From the NCBI GenBank assembly GCA_001874255.1, contig MPDC01000024.1:1-64000 (forward strand): 64,000 nt of DNA. The letters run 5' to 3'. The position numbers and the translations under genes were made by a program. The notes under the pieces are model-generated. The model was not told where the DNA came from, searched no databases, and worked only from the letters and a program-made list of their open reading frames with translations. Below, in pieces: positions 9,828-19,318 of the stretch; within the stretch, counting starts at the first letter, position 1, and each line of letters begins with the position of its first letter. This DNA comes from Alphaproteobacteria bacterium MedPE-SWcel. GTDB lineage: Bacteria > Pseudomonadota > Alphaproteobacteria > Rhodobacterales > Rhodobacteraceae.

Positions 9828-10414
9828 TGGCCCTGAACGGCCCCCAAAAAACGGTGGTTCAGCTGGTCGGCGTCGTCGTGGTCATGGGCGCGCTCGCCTG
9901 GGCCTCGGTGCCGTTTTACAACTGGTTTTGCCGAGTGACCGGTTTTGGCGGTGTCACCCAGGTGGCCGCGGGCGATTCTGACACCGTGCTGGATCAGACC
10001 ATCAAGGTCCGATTCGACGCCTCCAAGGATCGCGGCATGCCGTGGGAGTTCAAACCTGTTGAACGGATCATGGAACTGAAGATCGGCGAAACCGGTCTTG
10101 CCTTCTACGAGGCATACAACCCGACCGACCGGCCCGTTGCGGGCCAGGCGTCTTATAACGTGGCACCTTATTCGGCGGGTTATTACTTTGAAAAGATACA
10201 GTGTTTCTGCTTTAACGAGCAGGTGCTGCAACCGGGGGAGCGGGTGATGATGCCCGTGACCTTCTTCGTGGACCCCGAGATCGTCGAGGACCCGGAGGCA
10301 AAATATGTGCATACGATCACCTTGTCGTACACATTTCACGAGATCGATCTGCCAGAGGGCATGGCCGCCCTCGACACCGGACAAATGTCCGGGGCAGAAA
10401 CAGAACTGAACTAA
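9827..10414 (+). CDS. ctaG: cytochrome c oxidase assembly protein CtaG (Cox11)
   Basis: Copper chaperone that delivers Cu(I) to the CuB site of subunit I. A single N-terminal helix (VVQLVGVVVVMGALAWASV) anchors it, and the rest is a periplasmic immunoglobulin-like domain. The copper-binding pair is visible as CFCFNEQ (about residues 126-132). An additional Cys is seen in YNWFCRVTGFGG, also typical of Cox11. The 195-residue length is normal. Its start overlaps the stop of the preceding small gene, and ctaE follows after 25 bases. Confidence 0.96.
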   Translation: MALNGPQKTVVQLVGVVVVMGALAWASVPFYNWFCRVTGFGGVTQVAAGDSDTVLDQTIKVRFDASKDRGMPWEFKPVERIMELKIGETGLAFYEAYNPTDRPVAGQASYNVAPYSAGYYFEKIQCFCFNEQVLQPGERVMMPVTFFVDPEIVEDPEAKYVHTITLSYTFHEIDLPEGMAALDTGQMSGAETELN

Positions 10415-10439
10415 GGCCGCTTTGGTGAGGGACACTTAA

Positions 10440-11252
10440 ATGGCGCATGCTAAAAATCACGACTTTCACATCCTGCCGCCGTCGATCTGGCCGCTGCTAA
10501 GCGCTGTCGGCGCCTTTGTCATGCTGTACGGCGCGGTGCGCTGGATGCATGAAATGAGCTCCTGGATCTTCTGGGCCGGTCTGGTCGCCGTGCTCTACTC
10601 CGCTTTCTGCTGGTGGGCCGAGACCGTGGCCGAGAACAAGGCAGGCGACCATACGCCGGTTGTTCTGATCGGCCTTCGCTACGGGTTCATCCTGTTCGTC
10701 ATGTCCGAGGTGATGTTCTTTTTCGCCTGGTTCTGGTCGTTCTTCAAACACGCCATCTATCCGATGGAGGCCTATGTCGGGACCGAATATGTGGCCCCGG
10801 CGATCCACGCGGTTGACCCGTTCCACCTGCCGCTGATCAACACGCTGGTGCTGTTGATCTCCGGATGTGCCGTGACCTGGGCCCACCATGCCCTGGTGCA
10901 TGAAAACGACCGCAAGGGGCTGATCAATGGTCTGGCCTTCGGCATCGTGCTGGGGGTCTTCTTCACCATCCTGCAGGGCTATGAATATGCCGAGCTGATC
11001 CTGCATGAGGGCTGGGAATTCGGCGGCGATGAATTCTACTCCAACTTCTTCATGGCGACGGGGTTCCACGGTTTCCACGTGGTGCTCGGCACCATCTTCC
11101 TGACCGTATGTCTGATCCGGGCGATGAAGGGGGACTTCACCCCGAAACAGCACGCCGGTTTCGAGATGGCAGCCTGGTACTGGCACTTCGTCGATGTGGT
11201 CTGGCTGTTCCTGTTCGTCGCCGTCTACATCTGGGGCGCATCCGCCCTGTAA
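10440..11252 (+). CDS. ctaE: cytochrome c oxidase subunit III
   Basis: Subunit III stabilises the aa3 oxidase and supports proton uptake. It has seven hydrophobic helices and family motifs such as [23 protein letters not shown]-like ([14 protein letters not shown]), [14 protein letters not shown] and a C-terminal [13 protein letters not shown]. The N-terminus [15 protein letters not shown] is typical of Rhodobacterales. At 270 residues the length is right. A strong hairpin ending in TTTGT follows about 95 bases downstream, which suggests that the structural cox cluster ends here and surf1 is transcribed separately or by read-through. Confidence 0.97.
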   Translation: MAHAKNHDFHILPPSIWPLLSAVGAFVMLYGAVRWMHEMSSWIFWAGLVAVLYSAFCWWAETVAENKAGDHTPVVLIGLRYGFILFVMSEVMFFFAWFWSFFKHAIYPMEAYVGTEYVAPAIHAVDPFHLPLINTLVLLISGCAVTWAHHALVHENDRKGLINGLAFGIVLGVFFTILQGYEYAELILHEGWEFGGDEFYSNFFMATGFHGFHVVLGTIFLTVCLIRAMKGDFTPKQHAGFEMAAWYWHFVDVVWLFLFVAVYIWGASAL

Positions 11253-11345
11253 TCCGGATCGGGCTGGGGCAGGCGATGGGTCTGGTCCCAATGTACCGGG
11301 TACATGATTGCGGTTTTCCTTTCCGCAGACAGGACGTATCTAACG

Positions 11346-11376
11346 AGGCGCGCGGGGATGACCCTGCGCGCCTTTG
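11346..11376 (+). terminator. intrinsic terminator after ctaE
   Basis: A 12-bp stem with one G-T pair (AGGCGCGCGGGG / CCCTGCGCGCCT) and the 4-base loop ATGA is followed by TTTGT. It lies between ctaE and the chosen start of the SURF1 gene, and supports a start for that gene downstream of it. Confidence 0.55.
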
Positions 11377-11444
11377 TGCATGACCTGCCTCAATCCGACC
11401 CGCCACGGGCCGGGCAGGCGGGGCAACCGGATCAGGAGCGACCA

Positions 11445-12116
11445 ATGGGACGGGTGATCTTTCTCTGCCTGATAGGGGGGCTGGGGGCGGCGATGCTGCT
11501 GTCCCTCGGCATCTGGCAGCTGCAGCGCCTGGCGTGGAAACGCGATATCCTCGCCACCATTGAACACCGCATTGCAGCCGATCCTGTGGCGCTGCCCTCC
11601 ACCCCCGATCCCGAGGCCGACAAATACCGGCCGGTCAGGGTCACGGGACAGTATGACCCGGCCGAGATCCACGTGCTGACCTCGGTCAAGGATCTGGGGC
11701 CGGGGTATCGGATCATCGCCGCCTTTGTCACCGAGACGGGGCGGCGCATCATGGTCGACCGGGGCTTTGTCAAAAGTCGCGACCGCGAGACCCGGCGCCC
11801 CCTGGGGCAGGCGGAGCTGATCGGAAACCTGCACTGGCCGGATGAAGTCGACGGCTACACGCCCGCGCCGGAGATCGATGCCAATATCTGGTACGCCCGT
11901 GACGTGCCCCACATGGCAGAGGTTCTGGCGACCGAACCGTTGCTGGTGGTGCTGCGCGGCGCGTCCGATGATGCCTCCGCGCCGCGGGTGCTGCCGGTCT
12001 CGACCCGGACCATTGCCAACGATCATCTGCAATATGCCATCACCTGGTTCTCTCTGGCCCTGATCTGGGTCACCATGACGGCCACTTTTCTTCTGCGTAC
12101 GCGCGCCAAAACCTGA
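11445..12116 (+). CDS. SURF1 family cytochrome oxidase assembly protein
   Basis: SURF1 (Shy1) proteins help insert haem A into subunit I. It has the family topology: one N-terminal helix (IFLCLIGGLGAAMLLSLG) running into GIWQLQRLAWK, a periplasmic domain with RPVRVTGQYD and a second helix at the end (YAITWFSLALIWVTMTATF). The ATG at 11445 has AGGAGCG nine bases upstream and begins just before the first helix. Starting 47 codons earlier would add an unrelated stretch across a terminator-like hairpin. The protein is then 223 residues. The gene lies 14 bases before thrC, as in relatives. Confidence 0.92.
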   Translation: MGRVIFLCLIGGLGAAMLLSLGIWQLQRLAWKRDILATIEHRIAADPVALPSTPDPEADKYRPVRVTGQYDPAEIHVLTSVKDLGPGYRIIAAFVTETGRRIMVDRGFVKSRDRETRRPLGQAELIGNLHWPDEVDGYTPAPEIDANIWYARDVPHMAEVLATEPLLVVLRGASDDASAPRVLPVSTRTIANDHLQYAITWFSLALIWVTMTATFLLRTRAKT

Positions 12117-12130
12117 CAGGATCTGACGCC

Positions 12131-13522
12131 ATGAAATACATCTCTACCCGCGGCCAAGCGCCGGAACTCTCCTTCGAGGAGGCGATGCTGACCGGGCTTG
12201 CCCGCGATGGCGGCCTCTATGTGCCCTCCGAGATCCCGACGCTGAGCCACGACGAGATCGCCGGTTTCGCCGGGCTGCCCTACGAGGAGGTGGCCTTTCG
12301 GGTGATGTGGCCCTATGTGTCCGGCTCGTTTTCGGCCGAGGAATTCAAGGGCATCATCGCCCGCGCCTACGCCGGTTTCGGCCATGCCGCCCTGGCGCCG
12401 CTGAAACAGCTGGACAGCAACCATTTCCTGCTGGAGCTGTTCCACGGCCCGACGCTGGCGTTCAAGGATTTCGCCATGCAGCTGATCGGCCAGCTGTTCC
12501 AGACTGCATTGAAGCGGCGCGGCGACAGTGTGACCATCGTCGGCGCCACCTCCGGGGATACGGGATCGGCCGCCATCGAGGCCTTTCGGGGGCTGGATGC
12601 GGTCAATGTCTTCATCATGTATCCGCACGGCCGGGTTTCCGAGGTGCAGCGCCGCCAGATGACCACCCCGGTCGAAGCCAATGTGCACGCGCTGGCGGTG
12701 GATGGCGACTTTGATGACTGTCAGGCCGCGGTCAAGGACATGTTCAACGATTTCGACTTTCGTGATTCGGTGCATCTGGCCGGGGTGAACTCGATCAACT
12801 TTGCCCGGGTGCTGGCGCAGGTTGTCTATTATTTCACCTCTGCCGTGGCCCTGGGCGCGCCGCATCGCAGGGTCTCCTTCACGGTGCCCACCGGCAACTT
12901 CGGTGACATCTTCGCAGGCTTCATCGCGCGCCAGATGGGCCTGCCGATCGAACAGTTGGTGGTGGCCACCAACCAGAACGACATTCTGCACCGCTGCCTG
13001 TCCGGCGAGGGGTATTTCAAGGGCGACACCATCCCGTCGATCTCGCCGTCGATGGATATCCAGGTCTCGTCGAATTTTGAACGGGCGCTGTTTTACGCCT
13101 ATGATCAGGACGGTAGCGCGGTGGCGCAGCTGATGGACGAGCTGAAATCCGGCGGCGGTTTCAATGTCAGTCAGGGGGCGATGCAGGCTCTGAGCGAGGT
13201 CTACACCTCCGGCCGGGCCTCCGAGGCAGAGACATCTGCGACCATCAAATCCGAACTCGCCGCCTCGGGAGAGCTGCTCTGCCCGCATGGTGCCGTGGGC
13301 GTGAAGGTGGCGCAGGAGCATCTCAAGCCGCCGGTGCCGATGGTCACGCTGGCCACCGCGCATCCGGCCAAGTTCCCGGCTGCGGTGGAAGATGCCTGTG
13401 GTGTGCATCCGCCTCTTCCCCCCCGCATGGCAGATCTGTATGAAAGGCCGGAACGGGTGACCCGGATCGCCAATGATCTGGGCGCAATCGAAGATCATAT
13501 CAGAAAGCACAGCGTCCATTGA
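12131..13522 (+). CDS. thrC: threonine synthase
   Basis: PLP enzyme that converts O-phosphohomoserine to threonine. The N-terminus (MKYISTRGQAPELSFEEAML) is that of the long, gamma-proteobacterial/fungal class. The PLP lysine lies in HGPTLAFKDFAMQ (about residue 111), and the phosphate-binding loop is GATSGDTGSAA. At 463 residues the length is as expected. Its stop codon overlaps the start of the following peptidase gene by 4 bases, so the two are translationally coupled, an order widespread in Rhodobacterales. Confidence 0.97.
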   Translation: MKYISTRGQAPELSFEEAMLTGLARDGGLYVPSEIPTLSHDEIAGFAGLPYEEVAFRVMWPYVSGSFSAEEFKGIIARAYAGFGHAALAPLKQLDSNHFLLELFHGPTLAFKDFAMQLIGQLFQTALKRRGDSVTIVGATSGDTGSAAIEAFRGLDAVNVFIMYPHGRVSEVQRRQMTTPVEANVHALAVDGDFDDCQAAVKDMFNDFDFRDSVHLAGVNSINFARVLAQVVYYFTSAVALGAPHRRVSFTVPTGNFGDIFAGFIARQMGLPIEQLVVATNQNDILHRCLSGEGYFKGDTIPSISPSMDIQVSSNFERALFYAYDQDGSAVAQLMDELKSGGGFNVSQGAMQALSEVYTSGRASEAETSATIKSELAASGELLCPHGAVGVKVAQEHLKPPVPMVTLATAHPAKFPAAVEDACGVHPPLPPRMADLYERPERVTRIANDLGAIEDHIRKHSVH

Positions 13523-14781
13523 CCGTCAAACAAGACCGCCTGCCAAACGGGTTTCGCATCGTCACTGAACATATGCCGGGGCTGCAGTCTGCCTCTCTTG
13601 GTATCTGGGTTTCGGCCGGCGGGCGCCACGAGCGGCTGGAACAGAATGGCATCGCCCATTTCCTCGAGCACATGGCCTTCAAGGGGACCAGGACACGCAG
13701 CGCGCTGCAGATCGCTGAGGCGATCGAGGATGTGGGCGGCTACATCAACGCCTATACCAGCCGCGAGGTCACGGCCTATTATGCGCGGGTCTTGAAGGAC
13801 GACGTGGATCTGGCGCTTGATGTCATGTCCGATATCGTACTGAACTCGGTCTTTGACGAGCGCGAGATCGAGATCGAGCGCGGCGTCATCCTGCAGGAAA
13901 TCGGCCAGTCTCTGGACACGCCGGATGACATCATCTTTGACTGGCTGCAGGAAGAAAGCTACCGCGATCAGGCCATCGGCCGCACGATCCTCGGCCCCGC
14001 CGAGAAGGTGCGCAGCTTTTCCAAAGAGGATCTGCGCCGCTTTGTCAGCGAACATTACGGCCCCGGTCAGATGATCCTCTCTGCAGCCGGCGCGGTGGAT
14101 CACGACCGCCTCGTCAAGGCCGCCGAGGCGGTGTTCGGCGATCTGGAGCCGCAGAAACAGGACCTGCTGGAAACCGCTCGGTTTGTCGGCGGCGAGGTCC
14201 GGCGCGACAAGGCGCTGGAACAGGCGCATGTGGCCCTGGCCTTCGAGAGCCCCAGTTATCGCGCGGATGATATCTATACCGCCCAGATCTATGCGGCGGC
14301 CCTGGGCGGCGGCATGTCTTCGCGCCTGTTTCAGGAAGTGCGCGAGAAACGGGGCCTGTGCTACACGATCTTCTCGCAGGCCGGCGCCTATGAGGATACC
14401 GGCATGATGACGGTCTACGCGGGCACCTCGGGCGATCAGGTCGGCGATCTCCTCGGGATTACTGTGGATGAGCTGAAACGCGCCGCGGATGACATGTCCG
14501 ACGCCGAGGTCGAACGGGCCCGGGCGCAGATGAAGGCCGGCATGCTGATGGGGCTGGAAAGCCCCTCCAACCGCGCCGAACGTCTGGCCCGGCTGGTGCA
14601 GATCTGGGACGAGGTTCCCAGCCTCGAAGCAACCGTCGCCAAGATCGACGCGGTCACCACCGCAGACGTGCGCGCCATGGCGAGCCGGATCGGATGCGAG
14701 GCGCCGGCCGCGCTGGCGCTCTACGGTCCGGTGGCTGCGGCCCCCGGTCTGGAGGAGATCGCCCGGAGGCGCGCTGCCTGA
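13519..14781 (+). CDS. M16 family zinc peptidase (processing peptidase-like)
   Basis: A pitrilysin-family metallopeptidase related to mitochondrial processing peptidase beta. The inverted zinc motif HFLEH (about residues 50-54) is present in GIAHFLEHMAFKGT, and the third ligand glutamate lies in the expected region near EREIEIERGVILQEI. The C-terminal half has the usual GGGMSSRLFQEVREKRGLCY sequence. The start is a TTG that overlaps the thrC stop (TTGA). No ATG fits, and the protein begins with the conserved TLPNG-like RLPNGFRIV segment. The substrate is unknown; such proteins are probably cytoplasmic, since no signal peptide is seen. Confidence 0.93.
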   Translation: MTVKQDRLPNGFRIVTEHMPGLQSASLGIWVSAGGRHERLEQNGIAHFLEHMAFKGTRTRSALQIAEAIEDVGGYINAYTSREVTAYYARVLKDDVDLALDVMSDIVLNSVFDEREIEIERGVILQEIGQSLDTPDDIIFDWLQEESYRDQAIGRTILGPAEKVRSFSKEDLRRFVSEHYGPGQMILSAAGAVDHDRLVKAAEAVFGDLEPQKQDLLETARFVGGEVRRDKALEQAHVALAFESPSYRADDIYTAQIYAAALGGGMSSRLFQEVREKRGLCYTIFSQAGAYEDTGMMTVYAGTSGDQVGDLLGITVDELKRAADDMSDAEVERARAQMKAGMLMGLESPSNRAERLARLVQIWDEVPSLEATVAKIDAVTTADVRAMASRIGCEAPAALALYGPVAAAPGLEEIARRRAA

Positions 14782-15371
14782 TGCTGTTGTCCCGCCGGAC
14801 GCTGAAACTGGAAACGGAGCGGCTGACGCTCCGTCCGCCGGTGCATTCGGATTTCCGGCCTTGGACGGCTCTGCGCCAGAAGAGCCTGCAGCATCTGGTG
14901 CCGTGGGAACCGGCCTGGTCGCCTGACCATCTGACCCGCAAGTCCTTCACCAACCGGGTCTATTGGGCCAAACGGTCGATCACCCAGGGCTCGGCCCTGC
15001 CGCTGTTCCTGTTTCGGCGTGAGGACGAACAGCTGATCGGGGCCATCACGCTCGACAATATCCGGCGGGGGCCTGCCATGGCGGGCACCATCGGCTATTG
15101 GACGGGAACCCCGTTTGCCCGCCAGGGCTACATGCGCGAGGCCATTGGCTCCGTGGTGCATCACGCCTTCACCCGGCTCGACCTCAGCCGGATCGAGGCC
15201 GCCTGCCTGCCGGAAAACGCCGCCTCGCGTGGGTTGCTGGAACGGTCGGGGTTCAAATATGAAGGCGTCGCCCAGTCCTATTTGCAGATCAACGGCCGCT
15301 GGCGCACGCATGTTCTGTATTCGGCGCTGCGCAACGACCGCCGGGGCAAGACACTGGCCGGGCAGGTCTGA
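14781..15371 (+). CDS. GNAT family N-acetyltransferase (RimJ/RimL type)
   Basis: A 196-residue acetyl-CoA-dependent N-acetyltransferase. It opens with LETERLTLRPPVHSDF, typical of the ribosomal-protein-serine/alanine acetyltransferase subgroup, and has a GYWTGTPFARQGYMREA segment that corresponds to the acetyl-CoA binding motif A, followed by N-A-S-R-G-L-L-E-R-S-G-F. The ATG shares one base with the stop of the peptidase gene. The acceptor could be the N-terminus of RimJ-type protein targets or a small molecule; nothing here decides it. Confidence 0.9.
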   Translation: MLLSRRTLKLETERLTLRPPVHSDFRPWTALRQKSLQHLVPWEPAWSPDHLTRKSFTNRVYWAKRSITQGSALPLFLFRREDEQLIGAITLDNIRRGPAMAGTIGYWTGTPFARQGYMREAIGSVVHHAFTRLDLSRIEAACLPENAASRGLLERSGFKYEGVAQSYLQINGRWRTHVLYSALRNDRRGKTLAGQV

Positions 15372-15470
15372 GCCGCCCCTGAGGCGCCCCTGAGCCCCCT
15401 CTGCGCGCCTGCTCCGCAACAATCTGCAATTTCTGCGTGACCTTCGATCCCCGCGATCTATCCTCAGGTC

Positions 15471-16307
15471 ATGGGCATTCTTTCACGGTTCATTATTGCG
15501 GGTGTCATGGGCATCCTGGCGGCAGGCGCCGCGGGCGCGCAGGAGCGTAGGCCGAGCCATTGCATTGCGGTCGCCGAGGCTGTTCCGGGGCTGCAGTACC
15601 TCCACAAGGCCAGCTGGCGCGACCCGCTGCCCGACGACTATTCGGTGCGACTGCGCTACATTGCCCATGCGTCCTTTCTGATCCAGACCGCAGGCGGGCT
15701 GAACGCGGTCACCGACTTCACGGGGTTCATCGGCTCGGCGCCGCTCATTCCCGATGTGGTCACCATGAACCATGCGCATGCCACCCATTGGACCGAATTT
15801 CCCGACCCCGCCATTCCCCATGTGCTGGAGGGCTGGGGCGATTTCGGCGCAGGCATCAGCCACCATCTGGACCTCGATGAAATGCTGATCCGGAATGTCT
15901 CTACCGATATCCGCTCCGGCGGCGGGGTGGAGACCTTTGGCAATTCGATATTCGTGTTCGAAGTGGCGGGGCTGTGTATCGGCCATCTCGGCCATCTGCA
16001 CCACGTGCCGACGCCGGAACAATTCGCGGCGCTTGGGCGGCTCGACGTGGTGATGGCGGCGGTGGACGGCGGATCGACCCTGCCGCTGCCCGAGATGCTG
16101 CAGGTCCTGTCCCGGTTGCGCTCTTCGGTGGTGATCCCGATGCATTGGTTCGGTGACTACACGCTGGACCGGTTCCTGACCCGCATTGGCGAAACCTTTG
16201 CCGTCGAACGCCCCGGCACGTCAGAGCTGGTGATCTCCCTGCGCAGCCTGCCGGACCGTCCCACGGTCTACGTCCTCGAACCGGCCTATCTCCGGGCGGA
16301 GGAATAG
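15471..16307 (+). CDS. exported MBL-fold hydrolase-like protein (UlaG type)
   Basis: A 278-residue metallo-beta-lactamase-fold protein with a signal peptide (MGILSRFIIAGVMGILAAG, cleavage near AGA-QER). The sequence YIAHASFLIQT and the later GHLGHLHH and IPMHWFGDYT stretches are typical of the UlaG-like branch. The principal metal motif reads HAHATH, so the aspartate of the usual HxHxDH is replaced by threonine. It may bind metal differently or act on another substrate. It stands alone between the GNAT gene (about 100 bases away) and the FAD oxidase. Confidence 0.8.
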   Translation: MGILSRFIIAGVMGILAAGAAGAQERRPSHCIAVAEAVPGLQYLHKASWRDPLPDDYSVRLRYIAHASFLIQTAGGLNAVTDFTGFIGSAPLIPDVVTMNHAHATHWTEFPDPAIPHVLEGWGDFGAGISHHLDLDEMLIRNVSTDIRSGGGVETFGNSIFVFEVAGLCIGHLGHLHHVPTPEQFAALGRLDVVMAAVDGGSTLPLPEMLQVLSRLRSSVVIPMHWFGDYTLDRFLTRIGETFAVERPGTSELVISLRSLPDRPTVYVLEPAYLRAEE

Positions 16308-16373
16308 CGCGCGTCAGCGGCGGATGGAATTTGGACGCTTGCCATTGACCCGCAGATTGGGGATGCAGGAGGG

Positions 16374-17798
16374 ATGATCCTCAATGCCGCCGACCCCGCC
16401 TTTCTCGACATGCTGGCCGCCCGACTGCCTGCCGATACCCTGCGCCCGCCGGACCCGCGCCATCTGGAAGAGCCGCGCGGGCGGTATCAGGGGCAGGCGG
16501 CCGCCATCGCCTTGCCCCGCTCCGTGGAGGAGGTGGCCGAGGTGATCAAGGCCGCGCATCAGTCCCGCGTCGGCGTGGTGCCCTATGGCGGCGGCACCGG
16601 TCTGGTGGGCGGGCAGGTCATGCCCGAGGGCCCCGCGCCGATCCTGTTGTCGCTGGAGCGCATGCGGGCCATCCGCGCCGTCTACGCCGAGGAAAACGTG
16701 ATCCTGGCCGAGGCGGGCGCGGTGCTCGCCGAGGTTCAGGCTGCGGCACAAGCGGCGGGGCGGCTGTTTCCGCTCTCGCTCGCGGCCGAGGGCTCTGCCC
16801 GGATCGGCGGCAACCTGTCAACCAACGCAGGCGGTGTGAATGTGCTGCGCTATGGCAATGCCCGTGATCTGTGCCTGGGGCTCGAGGCGGTGCTGCCGAC
16901 CGGCCAGATCTGGAACGGGCTGACGCGCCTGCGCAAGGACAACACCGGATATGATCTGCGCAACCTTCTGGTCGGGGCGGAGGGGACGCTCGGGGTGATC
17001 ACGGCCGCGGCGCTCAAACTGTCGCCGATCCCGGCCAGTCCCGGCACCGCGATCTTTACCGTCACCGATCCCCGCGCCGCGATACGCCTTCTGGCAATGG
17101 CGCGCGATGCTGTTGGCGAAGGGGTCAGTGCCTTCGAGCTCATTCACCGGCAGGGGCTGGAGTTTCTGGCCGAGACCCTGCCCGAGCTGCGCCAGCCGTT
17201 TGCGACCCGCCCCGAATGGTGCGTGCTGATCGACCTCGGCCTCGGCAGGGGACAAAACGGCGAAGACGCATTGGCGGATCTCTTTGCCGAAGCCTTGGAG
17301 GCCGGCCTGTCTGATGACGGGGTGATTGCCCAATCCGAGGCGCAGCGGGGCGCGCTCTGGTCGCTGCGCGAGCACATCCCCGAAGCCAACCGCCGCATCG
17401 GCTCGGTCTCGAGCCACGATATTTCGGTGCCGATCTCGCGCATTCCCGACTTCATTCCGGCGGGGCGCGCCGCCATTGCGCAGTTGGAGCCAAGCCTGCG
17501 GATCAACTGTTTTGGCCATCTCGGCGATGGCAACCTGCATTACAACGTCTTTCCCGGCCCGGGACGGACCCGCGCCGACTATGATCCTCTGCGCGCGCAG
17601 GTGAAACGGATCATCCATGATCTGGTGGCGGATTATGACGGCTCGATCAGCGCCGAACACGGCATCGGGCGGATGAAGGTCGACGATCTGCAGCGCTACG
17701 GCGATCCTGCGAAACTGGCGGCCATGCAGGCGATCAAACAGGCGCTGGACCCGCATGGCATCATGAACCCGGGCGCCGTGATGGCGCCGCTGGCATGA
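16374..17798 (+). CDS. FAD-linked 2-hydroxyacid dehydrogenase (GlcD/D-2-HGDH type)
   Basis: A 474-residue flavoprotein of the vanillyl-alcohol oxidase/PCMH superfamily, which oxidises D-2-hydroxy acids such as glycolate, D-lactate or D-2-hydroxyglutarate. The FAD-binding domain shows VPYGGGTGLVGG, NLSTNAGGVNVLRYGN and LLVGAEGTLGVIT. The C-terminal substrate domain has the metal-ligand histidines in GHLGDGNLHYN and the ending SAEHGIGRMK...MNPGAVM. AGGAGGG lies almost directly before the ATG, closer than ideal, but no better start is nearby. It is a single gene closed by a two-way terminator. The precise substrate is not determined. Confidence 0.9.
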   Translation: MILNAADPAFLDMLAARLPADTLRPPDPRHLEEPRGRYQGQAAAIALPRSVEEVAEVIKAAHQSRVGVVPYGGGTGLVGGQVMPEGPAPILLSLERMRAIRAVYAEENVILAEAGAVLAEVQAAAQAAGRLFPLSLAAEGSARIGGNLSTNAGGVNVLRYGNARDLCLGLEAVLPTGQIWNGLTRLRKDNTGYDLRNLLVGAEGTLGVITAAALKLSPIPASPGTAIFTVTDPRAAIRLLAMARDAVGEGVSAFELIHRQGLEFLAETLPELRQPFATRPEWCVLIDLGLGRGQNGEDALADLFAEALEAGLSDDGVIAQSEAQRGALWSLREHIPEANRRIGSVSSHDISVPISRIPDFIPAGRAAIAQLEPSLRINCFGHLGDGNLHYNVFPGPGRTRADYDPLRAQVKRIIHDLVADYDGSISAEHGIGRMKVDDLQRYGDPAKLAAMQAIKQALDPHGIMNPGAVMAPLA

Positions 17799-17827
17799 TG
17801 CCCCAGCGCCTGCGGTGCCTTGACCCG

Positions 17828-17860
17828 AAAGGAGGAGCCCGCAAGCTCCTCCTTCTTTGT
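17828..17860. terminator. bidirectional terminator between FAD oxidase and fasciclin genes
   Basis: Stem GGAGGAGC / GCTCCTCC with loop CCGCAA, flanked by AAA on the left and TTCTTTGT on the right. It can serve both convergent genes. Confidence 0.65.
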
Positions 17861-17897
17861 CGTAGCAACGACATTGATCTGCGCCGTGGGGCCGGGA

Positions 17898-18380
17898 TCA
17901 GTCAGCCGGCAGGATGACCTTGTCGATGACATGGATGACGCCGTTTTCGGCTTCGATATCAGCCTGGATGACATTGGCGTCATCGATCATCACACCGCCG
18001 GTCAGGCTGACGGTGATCGCGCTGCCCTCCACGGTGGCAGCCTTCATGCCATCAACCAGATCGGTGGAACTGACCTTGCCCGGCACCACGTGGTAGGACA
18101 GGATGGCGGCCAGCTGGTCCTTGTTTTCCGGCTTCAGAAGGTTGTCGACAGTGCCCTCGGGCAGGGCGGCAAAGGCAGCGTCGGTGGGGGCGAAGACGGT
18201 GAAGGGACCGTCGCCTTTCAGCGTGTCGACCAAATCGGCGGCGGTCACGGCCGCGACGAGGGTTGCGAAATCGTCATTGCCCGCGGCAATGTCGACGATG
18301 TCTTTGGAGTGGCCACCGGCGATCGCGGTGGAGGTCAGGGCGAGGCCGGCAAGGGCACTGAATGCAAACGTGCGGAACAT
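17898..18380 (-). CDS. secreted fasciclin (FAS1) domain protein
   Basis: A 160-residue protein with a clear signal peptide ([23 protein letters not shown]), followed by one FAS1 domain. The H1 and H2 boxes are visible as [17 protein letters not shown] and the C-terminal [13 protein letters not shown], with YHVVPG between them. FAS1 proteins mediate adhesion or scaffold roles in the periplasm or outside the cell. A good ribosome-binding site (GAGGAG) lies upstream. It is a single gene, convergent with the FAD oxidase. Confidence 0.93.
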   Translation of the reverse strand: MFRTFAFSALAGLALTSTAIAGGHSKDIVDIAAGNDDFATLVAAVTAADLVDTLKGDGPFTVFAPTDAAFAALPEGTVDNLLKPENKDQLAAILSYHVVPGKVSSTDLVDGMKAATVEGSAITVSLTGGVMIDDANVIQADIEAENGVIHVIDKVILPAD

Positions 18381-18617
18381 GTGAATATCTCCTCATTTCT
18401 CTCTGTCAGGGACGTCGCGACCGCGACATCTGAGGAGGAAACGTCGCAGCCTTGCGTTTGGATCAGTCGGATTTCAGCCGCGTTCGGGTTGACAGATCGC
18501 CAAGGCCCGCTAAGCCGCGTGCCTTGCCAGTATCCAGTCACATCTGCGCGATGAATTGTGTTCCGACGTGAGAAATCCAAGGCCCTCGGCAGGGCTGCAG
18601 AGGGTTATCCGGCGCCC

Positions 18618-19157
18618 TCAGAGCCCGTCGAATTCACACAGGACATGCACATCCATCCCGAGATCCTCGAGGTGTTTGCGCCCGCCCAGTTCCGGCAGGT
18701 CGATGATGAAGGCGCAGGAGATGATCTCGCCGCCGAGTTTCTCGATCAGCTTGATGCCGGCGCCCGCCGTGCCGCCGGTGGCCAGCAGGTCATCCACCAC
18801 CAGGATCTTTTCGCCCGGCTGGATGGCGTCCTTGTGCAGTTCGACCACCGCTTCGCCGTATTCGAGCTTGTAGGCCTGGCTGATGGTGGCCCCGGGCAGT
18901 TTGCCCTTCTTGCGGACCGGCACAAAACCAGTGCCGAGCTGATGCGCGATGGCCCCGCCCAGAATGAAGCCGCGCGCCTCGAGGCCCACGACCTTGTCAA
19001 TCCGCTCGCCCGCATAGGGATGCAGCATCTGGTCCACGGCCATGCGAAACCCGCGCGGATCGGCAAACAGGGTGGTCACATCCCGGAACATGATCCCTTC
19101 GTGTGGGAAATCGACGATGGTACGGATGTAATCCTTGACGGTTTTCGATTTGCTCAT
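18618..19157 (-). CDS. apt: adenine phosphoribosyltransferase
   Basis: Converts adenine and PRPP to AMP in purine salvage. The PRPP-binding motif is [14 protein letters not shown] (about residues 121-134), and the N-terminal [20 protein letters not shown] is classic for Apt. I start at the ATG giving [10 protein letters not shown] (179 residues, the normal length); the open frame continues 45 codons further with no family likeness. mtnP, which releases adenine from methylthioadenosine, lies about 700 bases away on the same strand, so the two can act in sequence. Confidence 0.96.
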   Translation of the reverse strand: MSKSKTVKDYIRTIVDFPHEGIMFRDVTTLFADPRGFRMAVDQMLHPYAGERIDKVVGLEARGFILGGAIAHQLGTGFVPVRKKGKLPGATISQAYKLEYGEAVVELHKDAIQPGEKILVVDDLLATGGTAGAGIKLIEKLGGEIISCAFIIDLPELGGRKHLEDLGMDVHVLCEFDGL

Positions 19158-19318
19158 GGGGGTGCGGTCCCTGATGTGGCTTCCGTGATCAGCTCGCGTC
19201 TGCGCCCTTGGGGGTTCCAAGAGTTTCAGACCATCGCGGTTTGACCGAAGCCCGCCCATCATGCAAGCGTCAACGCCCTTTGAGGTTACCAAATTTGCCG
19301 GATTTACGTCGTTTTCGC

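Noticed and set aside
11304-11444. N-terminal extension of the SURF1 protein by 47 residues
   Set aside because: The extension crosses a terminator-like hairpin, has no likeness to the family, and a better start with AGGAGCG lies at the proper place.
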